From: Byssochlamys sp. IMV 00236
Taxonomy: Eukaryota; Ascomycota; Eurotiomycetes; Eurotiales; Thermoascaceae
DNA length: 16,114 bases
Assembly (NCBI GenBank): GCA_001931875.2
Contig: MSJH02000291.1
Span: forward strand, 1 to 16,114
Reading direction: 5' to 3'
Below the pieces are notes generated by a model. That model was not told the DNA's origin, ran no database searches, and worked only from the letters and a program-made list of their open reading frames with translations. Of this stretch, positions 1-10,653 are shown piece by piece; positions within the stretch are counted from its first letter, which is position 1, and every line of letters begins with the position of its first letter. A program made the translations under genes and the position numbers.

Positions 1-28
1 TTTTTTTTTTTTTTTTTTTTTTTTTTTT
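1..28. repeat. Poly(T) run of 28 at the left edge
   Basis: The first 28 bases are all T. The last bases of the window (16100-16114) are also T. This suggests that the sequence is a contig that ended at homopolymers, so the true run length is unknown. Positions 29-135 hold the presumed promoter and 5' leader of the Yrb2-like gene, including a CT-rich tract at about 85-105. I see no clear TATA box. Confidence 0.85.
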
Positions 29-135
29 GGGCCCATCAGCGGAGAAGGTGCCACGAATAATTTGACGGAAAATCACTTAAATTTTTCTCTTTTTCTCTTT
101 TTTAATTAGTCTTGATCCGTAAAAAAGTTAAAGTC

Positions 136-1732
136 ATGTCTTCACCACCTGAGTCAATGATTGAAACAGGTAAAGCGTGTGATTCAGCTCTTCTTCTTTT
201 GACTAATAATGACGTGTAGATGAATCTGCAATGAACAAAAAAAGAGGAAGAGCTCAGTCAGTTGAGCCTACTTTTGTAGAAACTATTGACGAGGTACCAA
301 CAGCAAGAAAATAATACAAGAAAAAAAAAAAAAAAATTAATCTTGGAATATAGAAGGATGATGTTCAAGAAAATGTTCCATCTGTCACTGCTACAAAGAA
401 AACGTTTGTTTACATATATTGAAAAATGACAACTTGGCTAACATTGAATTTATAGTAAACGCGATGAAGAAGATAATGGTACTCCTTCAGTTAGTACAAT
501 CCGTCGAAACATGAAAGAAATGTCGACTACGGATAATGACCCTTCAGACGATCGTAGTATAGACACAAATGACAGTCAAGAAGACGAAGACTTGGATGTT
601 CTCAAAGAAGAAAAACAAGTAAAGACTGCTACAGAAAACAAGGCCGCTGTCCAATTTGGTGGTAAAAATGAGGACGATGACTGGGGAGAATTTGCTGAAG
701 AGGAATCACCTTCTGAAAGTAACAAAAAAGAAGACAATACAACGGCTGAAAAGCCAAAGTATGCTTTTGGCGCATCTTCTGGCTTTGGCACCAAAGGCTG
801 GGCAGCTACACATCAGACTATACCTACAACCACAAAGGTAAACATGTATAAAGCAGATAGGGTAGCAACTTGCTAAAAAAAAGTCATTTCAATAAAGCCA
901 GCTTTTGGTGGATTCAGCAACTTTGGATTTGGTGGTTTCAAAGCAGCAGCAACAACAACAACAAACAATGGAAACAAGGAATCTTCCGCCTCAAAGGAAC
1001 AGACGCAATCGACTTTGGCTAGTACTACCGCCACTACTGCTACTACTACTACAACAACATCACCTTTTGCATCATTTGCAAAGGCGACTGTATCTCCATT
1101 TATGGCAGCGGCAGCAGCGGCGGCGAATGCTAGTAGTAGTTTAAAAAGCGCATCACCATCCTCAGCATCAAACACTAATGGTAACGACGATGATAATGCA
1201 AAAGAACCCAAGAGTGAAGGTGAGGAGGATGAAGATAACAGTTTTGGTAAAGAGCCCAAGGTGAAAGTACCTGGAATCACACAAAAATCGGAAGGTAAGT
1301 CCACTTGCATGATATAAGACCATCTTCTTATTTTAAACAGTCAAAACTGGTGAAGAAGATGAACACACAATCTTTCAAACCAAAGCCAAATTGCTTATCC
1401 TTGATGGTCCTTCTGGAAACTGGAAAGAACGTGGAGTTGGTACATTCCGTATTAACGTGAAAGAAGAGAATAAATCAACACCACAGACGCGTCTTGTCAT
1501 GCGTACCGACTCAGTTTACAGACTCATATTGAACCTTTTGCTCTTTGAAGGAATGAAGGTGTTTATTATGCAAGAAAAGTTTGTTAGATTTGCAGGATTT
1601 GAAAAAACGACAAAAGAAGATGGAACAAGCGATACTAAACTTGTGAATTTTGCTCTAAAGTTAAGTAATCCTTCAGTCGCCAAGGAAGTTTATGAAACCA
1701 TTATGGCTCATGTTCCTACAAAGAATGAATAA
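136..1732 (+). CDS. yrb2: Ran-binding domain (RanBD1) nuclear export cofactor, Yrb2/Hba1/RanBP3-like
   Basis: The spliced protein is about 442 aa. Exons are 136-169, 220-293, 354-403, 456-837, 898-1294 and 1341-1732, all joined in phase by GT-AG introns of 46-60 nt. The N-terminus carries basic clusters (NKKRGR, KKTKRDEED) that look like nuclear localisation signals. The acidic, Ser/Thr- and Ala-rich middle has FG motifs (FGASSGFGTKGW; PAFGGFSNFGFGGF) that could touch the export machinery. The last 130 residues (from about 313) are a RanBD1 domain: EEDEHTIFQTKAKL, WKERGVGTFRI, RLVMRTDSVYRLILN and VRFAGFE are typical. In this family the domain binds Ran-GTP and assists Crm1-dependent nuclear export. 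A Nup2/Nup50-type nucleoporin also combines FG motifs with a C-terminal RanBD, but I see no Nup50-type N-terminal motif. The gene lies 114 bp upstream of, and in the same direction as, the THADA homologue. Confidence 0.88.
294..353 (+). other. yrb2 intron 2 containing an A16 run
   Basis: This 60-nt GT-AG intron (GTACCA donor, ATATAG acceptor) carries 16 consecutive A at 321-336 on the coding strand. The exons on both sides join in phase 0. Confidence 0.75.
941..1125 (+). repeat. Trinucleotide-rich coding low-complexity (CAG/CAA, ACT, GCN)
   Basis: Inside exon 5 of the RanBD gene there are three short triplet tracts: CAG/CAA at about 942-965 (read as Ala then Thr), ACT/ACA at about 1021-1060 (Thr-rich) and GCA/GCG at 1105-1125 (seven Ala). 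They encode the flexible linker before the RanBD domain and may vary in length between strains. A long minus-strand reading frame here is only a shadow of this composition. Confidence 0.7.
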
Positions 1733-1846
1733 ATTGCTTATTTGTATGCTCTTGTAAATAATAAATTATGCAGTCTTTCTACAAACATAAGCCACTTGTT
1801 AAAAGTAAGCTTCAGAATTATCTAAATTTCCTTTTTAATCCACTTT

Positions 1847-4800
1847 ATGGACAATAAAGATACAAGACCTGTCAGACTGCCCAAGGTGTTATTCAACTCT
1901 TGGGCAGCACTGGTTGACAAGTATTTTGAAGCTCATCCTAACAATAAACCTATTGCCCCGGTCATTCCCTTACAAAGACTCATTTCACTTGGAGATGCAC
2001 CTTGGAATAAGCAGGTTGCTTGTATTAAAGAATCTGGTAGTTCAAGATAACATAAAGAAAAACAAAAGCCTTATATCTTATATATATAGCAAAACTGCTA
2101 CAGAAACTATTGGATCAGCCTTCAGAGACCGAACTTGATCAAGTTAGACATCTGGTCGACCCCATAGCATCTCTTGGATATTTCGCTGCTCAAGAGAACC
2201 TTTCTAGACGTATGTTTGTCCCAATGATCGAATCATGTGCCAAATACTTGAAAGACTCTTTCTTCAAGTCATATTACATGAAATATATCATGGACAAGAC
2301 GACTGAACCGTGCTTTGAGGACAAACCACTGTCCCAAAAGGCATTGACTATATATGCCATGTTAAAGTATCCACTGGGTCAACAGGTTATTGCAGACTAC
2401 TTTTATGAAACACTTGAATACATGACAAATGGCTTACAGAATGCACGAGACCAGATAAGAAACATGAAAAACAGCGCCAAGACACTAAACGCGAGCGCAG
2501 ATCAGTTTTTAGGGGATATTGAATTCATATCAAAGACAATTCTCGTCCTGTTTTCTCGTCAGTTGCAAGCTGGACCTGAGCTCTTTAAAAAGGCTGAAGC
2601 GGGACTAAAGGACGATCATGAGCTGATGTTATTAAGTAGAGTCGTTCGAACCTTGCTAGACATTTGTCTTGATACATCGAGTTATAGTAAAGAGTGTAAT
2701 CAGGTGGCAGGAATGGCTATTGGCGCGTTTCTCAACTTGGCAAACAACGCTGAAACCACGCGCGATTTGGTACTTGGTTGCTTCTTTACGAATACAAAAA
2801 CAGTAGAAACAGAAAAGATTATCTCAACACTTGATATTTCAGACATGTTTGTAAGATTTATCGAGACCCAGTGCTGGCAAGGCCGTGATGCTCCAATCAT
2901 ATTCATCTTGAGAGGACTTTCCTCCAGCTTAAGAAAAGAAGTCATCTTACTGGACTGTCCACCAGATCTATGTTTCATTGATCCCCTTAAAGGGTAAGTC
3001 TAGTCTATAGTATCATAGGCTTATGTTGATGCGCCATCTTTTAGACAATCTTTCAAGAATCTGAACGAAATCATCTTCTTCAGCATCGACTTGTTTTGTC
3101 AAACCCCTAATTTGGATGCATCATGCAAGGTTGTCGTATTTGAATCTATGGCAACATGGCTTCAACAAACAAAGGAAATCATGGAGCATAATAAAGAGAA
3201 GCATATTATCGACTCAGTCTCAGGACCAATTCACTCTAAAAACATGGATAGACTGGTTTATTATGTTTGGGATCACTGGGATGATCCAATTGACTCTATT
3301 CAACACAAGGTAACAAATCAAGCCAATACATGATTTGGAGTACTTAACCATTCTCTTAGGTTAGATCCATATTTGAACTTGTATTATCACTTATGCAAAT
3401 CAAGTCCAATTTTTATAACCAAGATCACACATATAACGAGTTTTTACATCATCTCTTGAAAAACATGATCAACATGGACTGGCACAAAAAAGTTAAATAT
3501 GCGCTTTTGAATATGCTTGTAGAAAAAGTAGAAACAGATACCTTTCTTAAAGTCGAGCCTCGTTTGATAGAAAAGTGTTTACAAGCTATGGACAGTCTCA
3601 TCCTCTGTCCACAGATCACGTATTTCTTGCTGACGTTTTTATATCGACGCATACAAGACACCATACCAGGCCATGAAAAATTCAATGGCCACAATGGGAA
3701 AGTAAAATACGACTCGAACTCAAAGCACGCAGTGGATGAATGGATCGCTCTATGGGCTTTACCCTTGCTTCAAAGCTTAACTTCATCTTTTGAATTAGTT
3801 CGAAAGAATGCAAGTGGATTTTTACTACAACCTCTTTTTAAAGTGTCGTCTCAGTCATTTTGGTTCCTGGTGAATATTTTACAAGATGTACATGATCCAA
3901 GGTGGAAGGAGGACAAGTTTGATTCAAGGTTTCGATTAAATGCGTTTATTGCTGTTTTAAAATCTGCAAGAGCTCTTGATATCATTGATGGAAATGCATA
4001 TACATCTGAACCCACTCTAGAAAAGACCAAAATTCCTATAGACGTATTGAAGCTTGCTGTGCATCATAGCGACCCTCAAGTTCGTATTGATGTCCTTGGT
4101 CTTTTATGCGAATCTCGAAAAGCCACGGCCGAAGTTACTTTTATTGAATTAGATATGGTTAAAATGTTTCTGCCTCTCAACATGAACTCTACCGCGCCCG
4201 AGTTCCGTCAGCAGATGTGCGCTCATCTTACGAAACTATGGGTCCGCTTACGAGGAAACCTCTATTCTCAATATCGCGCTTATAAGTTGTCCGAAACAAA
4301 GGATGCCAAGAAAGGAGCATCAGATGCAACAGATATTATGGCACGTATTGAACAGGGTCGATCCTTCTTATTCTGGCTTTGTGATTTTATCTCTGATTCG
4401 TTGTATCCTGGTGCATCATACCAACGCGTTGCAACAGCCTTGCGTATGTTAAGCATTCTGGTCAAGACGTTTGGCGTTACCGAGCTACCACCCATTGAGG
4501 GTTTTACCGATCGACAACCTGAATTCCCCTTTCAGTTACCGCTTGCAACAGCTCGTCTATCAAAGCTCTTGATTAATGTCTTTATGAACCCTTACGACTT
4601 CAACCGTGTTCAAGCATTCGATATATTAAATCAGTTCCCTAGCCCCTTACCAGGAATCGAATCAAAACTTGACGTACAAAATCTGCTTTGGTGGGGCTTG
4701 AACAACGTTGTAAGCACGCGTGCTAACGAAAGCGACAGTGGAGCCATGGTATTCAGACTGATATTCAAAAAATATGTGGTTCATCTTGGCTTTGACCTGA

Positions 4801-7800
4801 ATCCCGAGCAAGGCAAATTACATGAAAGTACATTCAACGAAAAGACGAGCGCTGCAGTCATTTTTACAGAAAGGCTACTCGATTTGCTGGAAAGACAAGT
4901 AGCAGTTGCTAAAAGCAACTTGCTTTTGGCTGCTCAACAACATCCAATGCATGGTACCTTACTTGCTCTTCAATATGTCTTTTCCGAGCTTGACTATAGG
5001 AGCGATACGGTTCAGAAACATTTTGTTGATTGGAAAAAGGTGCATAAGCGTGCGGTGTGTTTGATTAAAGAAGCATGTGATGCTGCACTAGACGTCCTTT
5101 CAGATCCTTCTCCTGAGGGAAATTTACCTTTAAATTACCAAGAAACAGACGATATGGATGAGCAACTACTAGATGAAAGCTTGGAGGGCACCACGTCTGG
5201 ACCAAAACATCAGATCATCCTTAGTTGCTGTTGGCGTGCTGTAAAGGAAGCAAGTTCTCTGCTGCAAGTCATGATTTCGAATGTACCTATTACCTCCCAA
5301 GATGCTACCCATACCATATTTACTCTTGAAGATTTGGTTGATGCCGGCGAACTCTTCCACAGCCTTTTGACGAATATTCGTCATAGAGGTGCATTTTCCT
5401 CGGTTTATCCTGCCTATGTATCTTTGAATATGAAATTATTAGCAGTAAAGGACCTGAGTATCTCTCAACTTCCTTCTCGTTGGTTGCAAAATGACCTGGA
5501 TGGCCTGACATCAACTAATATCTCTATTACTAGACGTAGTGCAGGTTTACCTCTGTGCATTCTAGCCGTGCTCAGTAGTGAACAATCGATTAAAAGGGAG
5601 CTGTTAGCCAGTGCAATGAAGCAATTAATGACACTTGCAGGCCAAGAACCTCCCAAGGACGCTGACCAGCGTATTGACTTGCCTCAAGTACATGCATATA
5701 ACATCATGCGATCTATTTTTATGGATTCCAAGTTGGGAAATCATGTTTTGGAATATGTATCCAAAGGCTTCTCATTAGCAATTAGTGGCTTTTCATCCTT
5801 TAGGTAATCTTAAGAAACAAGTGTGTTAAAACAATAGGCTAACTGTATCTCAATGTTGTAGTTGGGCTATTCGCAATTGTTCCGTCATGTTATTCTCAAC
5901 TCTTTTACAAAGAACATTTGGCACAAAGAAGACGAAGGATGAACACAGTCATGTCAATACACTGACAGGCCGTGAATTTTTCGTCAGATTCCCTGAACTA
6001 CATCCGTATCTCTTGAAAGAATTAAAGGTCGCTGTAGAGCATCTTTTGAACAATCCCACTGCTGCAAGTGTTCATCCTGGTCTCTATCCCATGCTGACTT
6101 TATTATCACGTATGAAGCCATCTTTGGAAAAAGAAGAAGAACAAGACAACGTACTGGCACCATTTATTCCTCTCGTCATGCCCTGTGCTGCTAGTGCCAT
6201 CTATAAAACGAGAGAAATGGCTGCTAGAGCCTTGGTGCCATTAGTTCACGATGTCAATGGTGTTATCACACAGCTGATGGAACTTGGAGATAACCTGACA
6301 CAAAATCAGATTCATGGAAGACTTTTGCAAGTTAAATTCATTTTGCATGGACACTTTTATTCTAGTTCTGCCAAACCACAAGTCTTTACACAATTTGTTC
6401 AGCTGGCTCCTAGTGTCATCTTGAAATCATTGGAGTTGCTTGAAAAAGAGCGATTCTGTCATATGAATGGTGCTCTTCTTTTATCTATTACTGCAGAATT
6501 TTTCTTTGACACAACGTGGATGACTTTTGGTGACAAAGATAAAGAATTGACTAAAGGCAAGTGATCAACCCTCCCCTTTATCATGTATTATTTTAACACT
6601 TCTTTATAGAGCTGTTGCAGTCCTCGACCTCAAGCTTTGCTGAATTGCAATTGACTGCAGTATCTATATGCCAGAGGATTATCAGTAATAGCCAACTACA
6701 TGGCATTGGAGCTTATTTATTAAGACAAGCTGCAGCAAACATTGTCTTATTGAATGCATTAAATAGACCAGATCATGACATAGACGACGTTCTTTATTTA
6801 ATCGAAGACCGTGATTATGAAGTTCGTCTGCTCGCCCTAGAAAAGCTATTGACACACTTTAAAAAGCACGAAACAAACAAGGACGGTTCTTGTTTAAGGT
6901 AAGCAACTGCTCTTTCTTGTTTTATTTGCTAACTCTGTCATGTTATATAACCTAAGGTTACATCATATGTTAGCGCAAAGAACATTTGAAGGCGAAAACT
7001 ATCAAAATTGTTATGTCAAGGCAGCTAAACTCTTGTTGACACTGCAACCCGTCGCACCTTACCCTGCTTCTAGTTCTAAATTCACCATTCAGCAATACTG
7101 GTATAAACTTGTTGATAACATTGCGGAAAAGAGACCCCTGTCTATTAAAGAGTCTGTACTTCCTTTGCTAGGCTCTCTGCTTGAACAGGTATACTTACAA
7201 ACAAACAAAAAAGGGGGTGAATGCTAAGGTTTGCTGTAGATTTATCATATGGGAGATAAGGAATGGGCTCAGCACTGTCTTACAGTCTGGAGCAACTTTA
7301 TTTCACTTTACAGTCAAAAGGAAATGTCCTTACCTTTACGAGAGGCTGCTGTAAAATCTATCAAGCATGCATCCAAGTTCTTATTTTCACAAGAACAGAG
7401 CATGAACACTGCTCGCGATGCAAAGGTTGCTGTACTCATTTCTATCACTCAACTCTTGCAAGATGATGATGTGGATGTCCGTATGGATACAGCTCAGATC
7501 GTGTCAGACGCGTTACATTTACAAAGCCCGGTGCACCATGAACGTGCTTTAGAGCTAGTGAATAGATATCTGATAGAAAATTATGGATCCTGTCATTTAT
7601 TAAAAGCAGCCTTAAGCTCTATTTTAGCAAATGAAGAAAGTCTGAGTAAGTAAAACTTACAAGGCTGAAAGAACAGCATCTAATGCGTTATGCCCCCTAG
7701 AAACAATTTGGGAGAGTGAATTCTCAAAGACGAAGGCCTTGTTTGCAAAGGAGAATCCAAATATTTATAAAGAAGAATTAATTGATGTACAGTTGGCCAA

Positions 7801-8361
7801 GGTTGATCTAGACATCCTTTGCATGACGAGTGATGTAGCTCTTGATGTTGAAAAGATAAAGACCCTCTGTGATCAACTTGGCGTGTTTGCAAAATCAGTT
7901 AGATCCATGTCCACAACGGTAAATATCTTGAACAAACCAGCGAATGCGTATTAAATGGTTTGGTTGATTTAGTTTATGCAACATGGTCCATACGGTATAA
8001 CATCAACACTCAACTTATTTTTAGCTGTATATAAGGCAATACTTGCTCTACATGTTCAAATCGGTCTTTTAGGAAATACAGAGCAGTCTACTGTTACTGA
8101 TAGCTTAATGCCATTGCTTGAAGGTATGTTTATACGTCTTTTAAAAATAGCACTAATCTCTTTTTTTGGAAATTAGAACTTTCAAGGCACCTTTCAAGCA
8201 TACAAGAAAACTGGGTTCATCCTCTAATTTGGCAATTGTTGCATGGTAAAGAAGGGCTATTGCCGGAGCTTCTTTATGTATTAAAGTATCATGGTGGTCG
8301 TACTTCATTTACCAATATGTTCCTTTTGGCACCTGATATGAAGCATTATAAAAAACAATAG
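1847..8361 (+). CDS. trm732: THADA/Trm732 family protein (tRNA anticodon-loop 2'-O-methyltransferase partner)
   Basis: Eleven exons join in phase into about 1992 aa: 1847-2036, 2090-2993, 3045-3309, 3360-5803, 5862-6556, 6610-6898, 6957-7188, 7240-7645, 7701-7918, 7973-8123 and 8177-8361. The length is close to human THADA and longer than yeast Trm732. Family marks of the DUF2428 core are seen: LSCCWRAVKEASSLL (about residue 1070), SITRRSAGLPLCILAVL (about residue 1173), VHAYNIMRSIFMDSKLG and, across the exon 4/5 join, SWAIRNCSVMLFSTLLQRTFG. The rest is helical repeat-like sequence, including YEVRLLALEKLL and DDDVDVRMDTAQI. In this family the protein partners the FTSJ1/Trm7 methyltransferase for ribose methylation at tRNA position 32. 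The start is the first ATG after the preceding gene. Nine introns are GT-AG and one is GC-AG. Confidence 0.93.
6557..6609 (+). other. GC-AG intron in trm732
   Basis: The donor is AAG|GCAAGT and the acceptor TTATAG (53 nt). Exon 5 ends in phase 1 at 6556, and exon 6 supplies two bases to complete a Glu codon, so the frame is kept. The nearby GT at 6561 would leave phase 2 and break the frame. Apart from the C at +2, the donor matches the U1 consensus, as is usual for GC-AG introns. Confidence 0.85.
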
Positions 8362-8572
8362 ACTTGTTAAATAAATATGATAAAGATTTATTTTAGTCTT
8401 GGTGTGAACATTTCTATATGACCTTGGCACAGGTAGACAACAGGATTCCTCAAATTCATTTTCATTGGCTGATGAATCCTGTTTATGGAAACGGTATATT
8501 TTTAGCCCCGTTATTAGCTCCTTAACTGATCATCAATTGTTTTGCACTATTTCATATGCTTTTTCTTACAAG

Positions 8573-10458
8573 ATGTCCAACGTTATAAATGGTCAACGAC
8601 TGTCTATAGATTCCGAGTGCATTAACCAACCACTGATAACACACCACTCTCCTTCACCAGAGGCTAATCTTGCAGGTGCTGTTAGAGAATATGCCGAACT
8701 TGATTTCGAAGATTCCATAAGTTATAGTGTTGCAGACAGGGCACAGCAATACAGACCGTTACTAGAGCAAAATGATGAAGCTTTAGATGAATATGACGAC
8801 TTGGAACAGAAGCAGTACAGATTGCCCTCTGAAGGAGGCAGCATATTCACTAGCTTTGTAAGTGCATCGGAATATTGTGTACACCAGAACGTGTCTTAAT
8901 GTATACAGTTTAGCTCAATATGGCCAACAGCATTATAGGGGCTGGTATTATTGGATTACCATTCGCATTTAAAGAAGCAGTAAAGTGTTTTGCCCCTTTT
9001 CTGCATATTTATTTATGCAACTCACATCTTTCTTTGTAGGGCTTTTGGACAGGACTTTTTCTCTTGATCGCTTTAACAATCATAGTTGGTAAGCATTAAA
9101 TGACATACTCAGTCCCATCTTCTAAGCCCTATTTGTTCTAAAGATTGGACAGTACGATTATTGATCCATAATGGAAAGTTATCAGGAACTTCCACCTATC
9201 AAGACCTTATGGAATTTACATTTGGTAAACCAGGTTTAATAGCCATCTCCATTTTTCAATTTGCCTTTGCATTTGGTGGAATGGCTGCGTATTGTGTAAT
9301 CATAGGTAAATTGAAACATGAAATTAAGGCTCCAGTTACCAACAACAACGTAGGTGACACAATTCCTCACGTCATTCGATCGTTATTCCCCAAGGTTGAT
9401 CAAGTACCTCTGCTCTGGATGCTTGCCGATCGCAACCTCTGTATATCATTCTTTACATTATTTGTATCATACCCGCTCTCTCTTTACAGGGACATTTCGA
9501 AACTAGCAAAGACGAGTGCTTTGGCTCTAGTCGCAATTATCATTATCATCATTGCTGTGGCAATTGAAGGACCGCAAATGCCAAGTAGCATCCGAGGATC
9601 TAGCGCATTAAGATTTAATATAATAAATAATGAAGCATTTCAGGCAATTGCTGTCATGAGCTTTGGTAAGGATATAACAGACATTATACAATTGTATTAA
9701 CTAAAGTCCACCATAAGCATTTGTTTGTCATCATAATAGTTTCTTGATATTTGGGTCGCTAAGACAACCATCACTCAATCGATTTGCCACAGTAACTCAT
9801 TGGAGTATGGGTATTGCTTTCTTTACATGTCTGCTCTTGGCTGTATCTGGTTACTGGGCTTTTACGGATAAAACAGTCGGTACGTGTGTGTGTGTGATGA
9901 ATTGCCTCTCCTTTTTATTCTTAATCAGTTCTTAACTGTATTCTGTAGGCAATATCCTAAACAATTTTCCTTCAGACAATATTCTCATTAATATAGCAAG
10001 ATTAGCTTTTGGCTTAAACATGTTTACTACTATTCCTCTTGAAGCCTTTGTATGCCGAGAGGTAAGGTTGTTTATTTACAAATAGAGAGAGATGATGTAA
10101 TATATGTAAAAAGGTATTAGAAACATATTTTTGGCCATCAGCCAAGTTTGATAAAATGCGACACTTTTTCATCACAAGCGTACTTATACTGACAACAGTG
10201 GCCATATCCTTACTTACATGTAATCTCGGTATAGTCCTAGAACTCACCGGAGCGTTTTCCGCTACTGTCCTTGCCTTTGTTCTCCCGCCTTTGTGTTTCT
10301 TGAAACTATCTAATGGACCGCTTTTTCACAGTTCAAAGATCTGTCACTGGGCATGTACGATATTTGGACTGATCATCATGTTTATTAGTACATTCTACAG
10401 CATCCGTAAAGCTCTATTACCCTCTTCTTCAACAAGCAACTCTGAAGTGTGTGACTAA
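8573..10458 (+). CDS. avt2: AVT2-like vacuolar amino acid transporter (AAAP family)
   Basis: Eight exons encode about 497 aa: 8573-8857, 8914-8979, 9040-9088, 9144-9305, 9354-9665, 9718-9879, 9949-10061 and 10114-10458. About 95 hydrophilic, acidic cytosolic residues come first, followed by a run of hydrophobic segments consistent with the roughly 11 helices of the family. Diagnostic motifs are NMANSIIGAGIIGLPFAF (helix 1), DWTVRLLI, GTSTYQDLMEFTFGKPG, CVIIGDTIPHVI (across intron 4), SYPLSLYRDISKLAK, AFVCHHNSFLIFGSL (across intron 5) and FGLNMFTTIPLEAFVCRE. These fit AVT2/SLC38-type H+ or Na+ coupled amino acid carriers, mostly of vacuole or other endomembranes. Substrate and direction cannot be read from sequence. 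ATG 8573 follows the trm732 stop by 211 bp. The open frame upstream of it has no ATG. Confidence 0.92.
9306..9353 (+). other. Stop-free 48-nt intron (multiple of three) in avt2
   Basis: The donor is ATAG|GTAAAT and the acceptor AACGTAG. Removing it rebuilds the family motif CVIIGDTIPHV. If kept, it inserts 16 residues in frame (KLKHEIKAPVTNNNVG) just after a membrane helix. No strong CTAAY branch site is visible, so splicing is inferred mainly from the conserved protein. Confidence 0.8.
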
Positions 10459-10653
10459 TGCCTTACAAACGGGGGCAGCATAAATGAAAGTGGGAGTAAA
10501 TAAGCAATCGCTTCGTATATACGCTTGGGTGTAAAGTTCCCCCCCCGTGCCCATGAGCAAGTGTAGCTACTTGCACACGTCTATAAATAAAAAAATGTCT
10601 ACAAAGATTTCTTGCTTCTTTTTTTCTTTTTTTTTTTGTTGTTGTTGTTGATA
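10459..10653. promoter_or_regulatory. Intergenic promoter of the ADC lyase gene: TATA-like box, T-rich tract
   Basis: This 195-bp spacer holds a run of eight C (about 10539-10546), a short inverted repeat GCAAGT/ACTTGC (about 10558-10574), a TATA-like CTATAAATAA at 10581-10590 and a T-rich tract at 10617-10637. A GTT repeat follows immediately before the ATG at 10654. An upstream ATG (10595) opens an 18-codon frame that ends at 10651. Whether it is transcribed depends on the start site. Confidence 0.45.

Noticed and set aside
873..1310. 145-codon minus-strand ORF opposite yrb2 exon 5
   Set aside because: It is Val/Ala/Ser-rich because it is the complement of Thr/Ala/Ser triplet tracts. The plus strand carries the in-phase RanBD protein.
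8465..8572. N-terminal extension of the avt2 ORF upstream of ATG 8573
   Set aside because: The extension begins at TTG with no ATG, and the first ATG (MSNVINGQ) gives a normal hydrophilic N-terminus.
10558..10575. GCAAGT/ACTTGC inverted repeat as a terminator or tRNA arm
   Set aside because: Only six pairs, no T tract at the proper place, no tRNA fold, and intrinsic terminators do not apply to nuclear Pol II genes.
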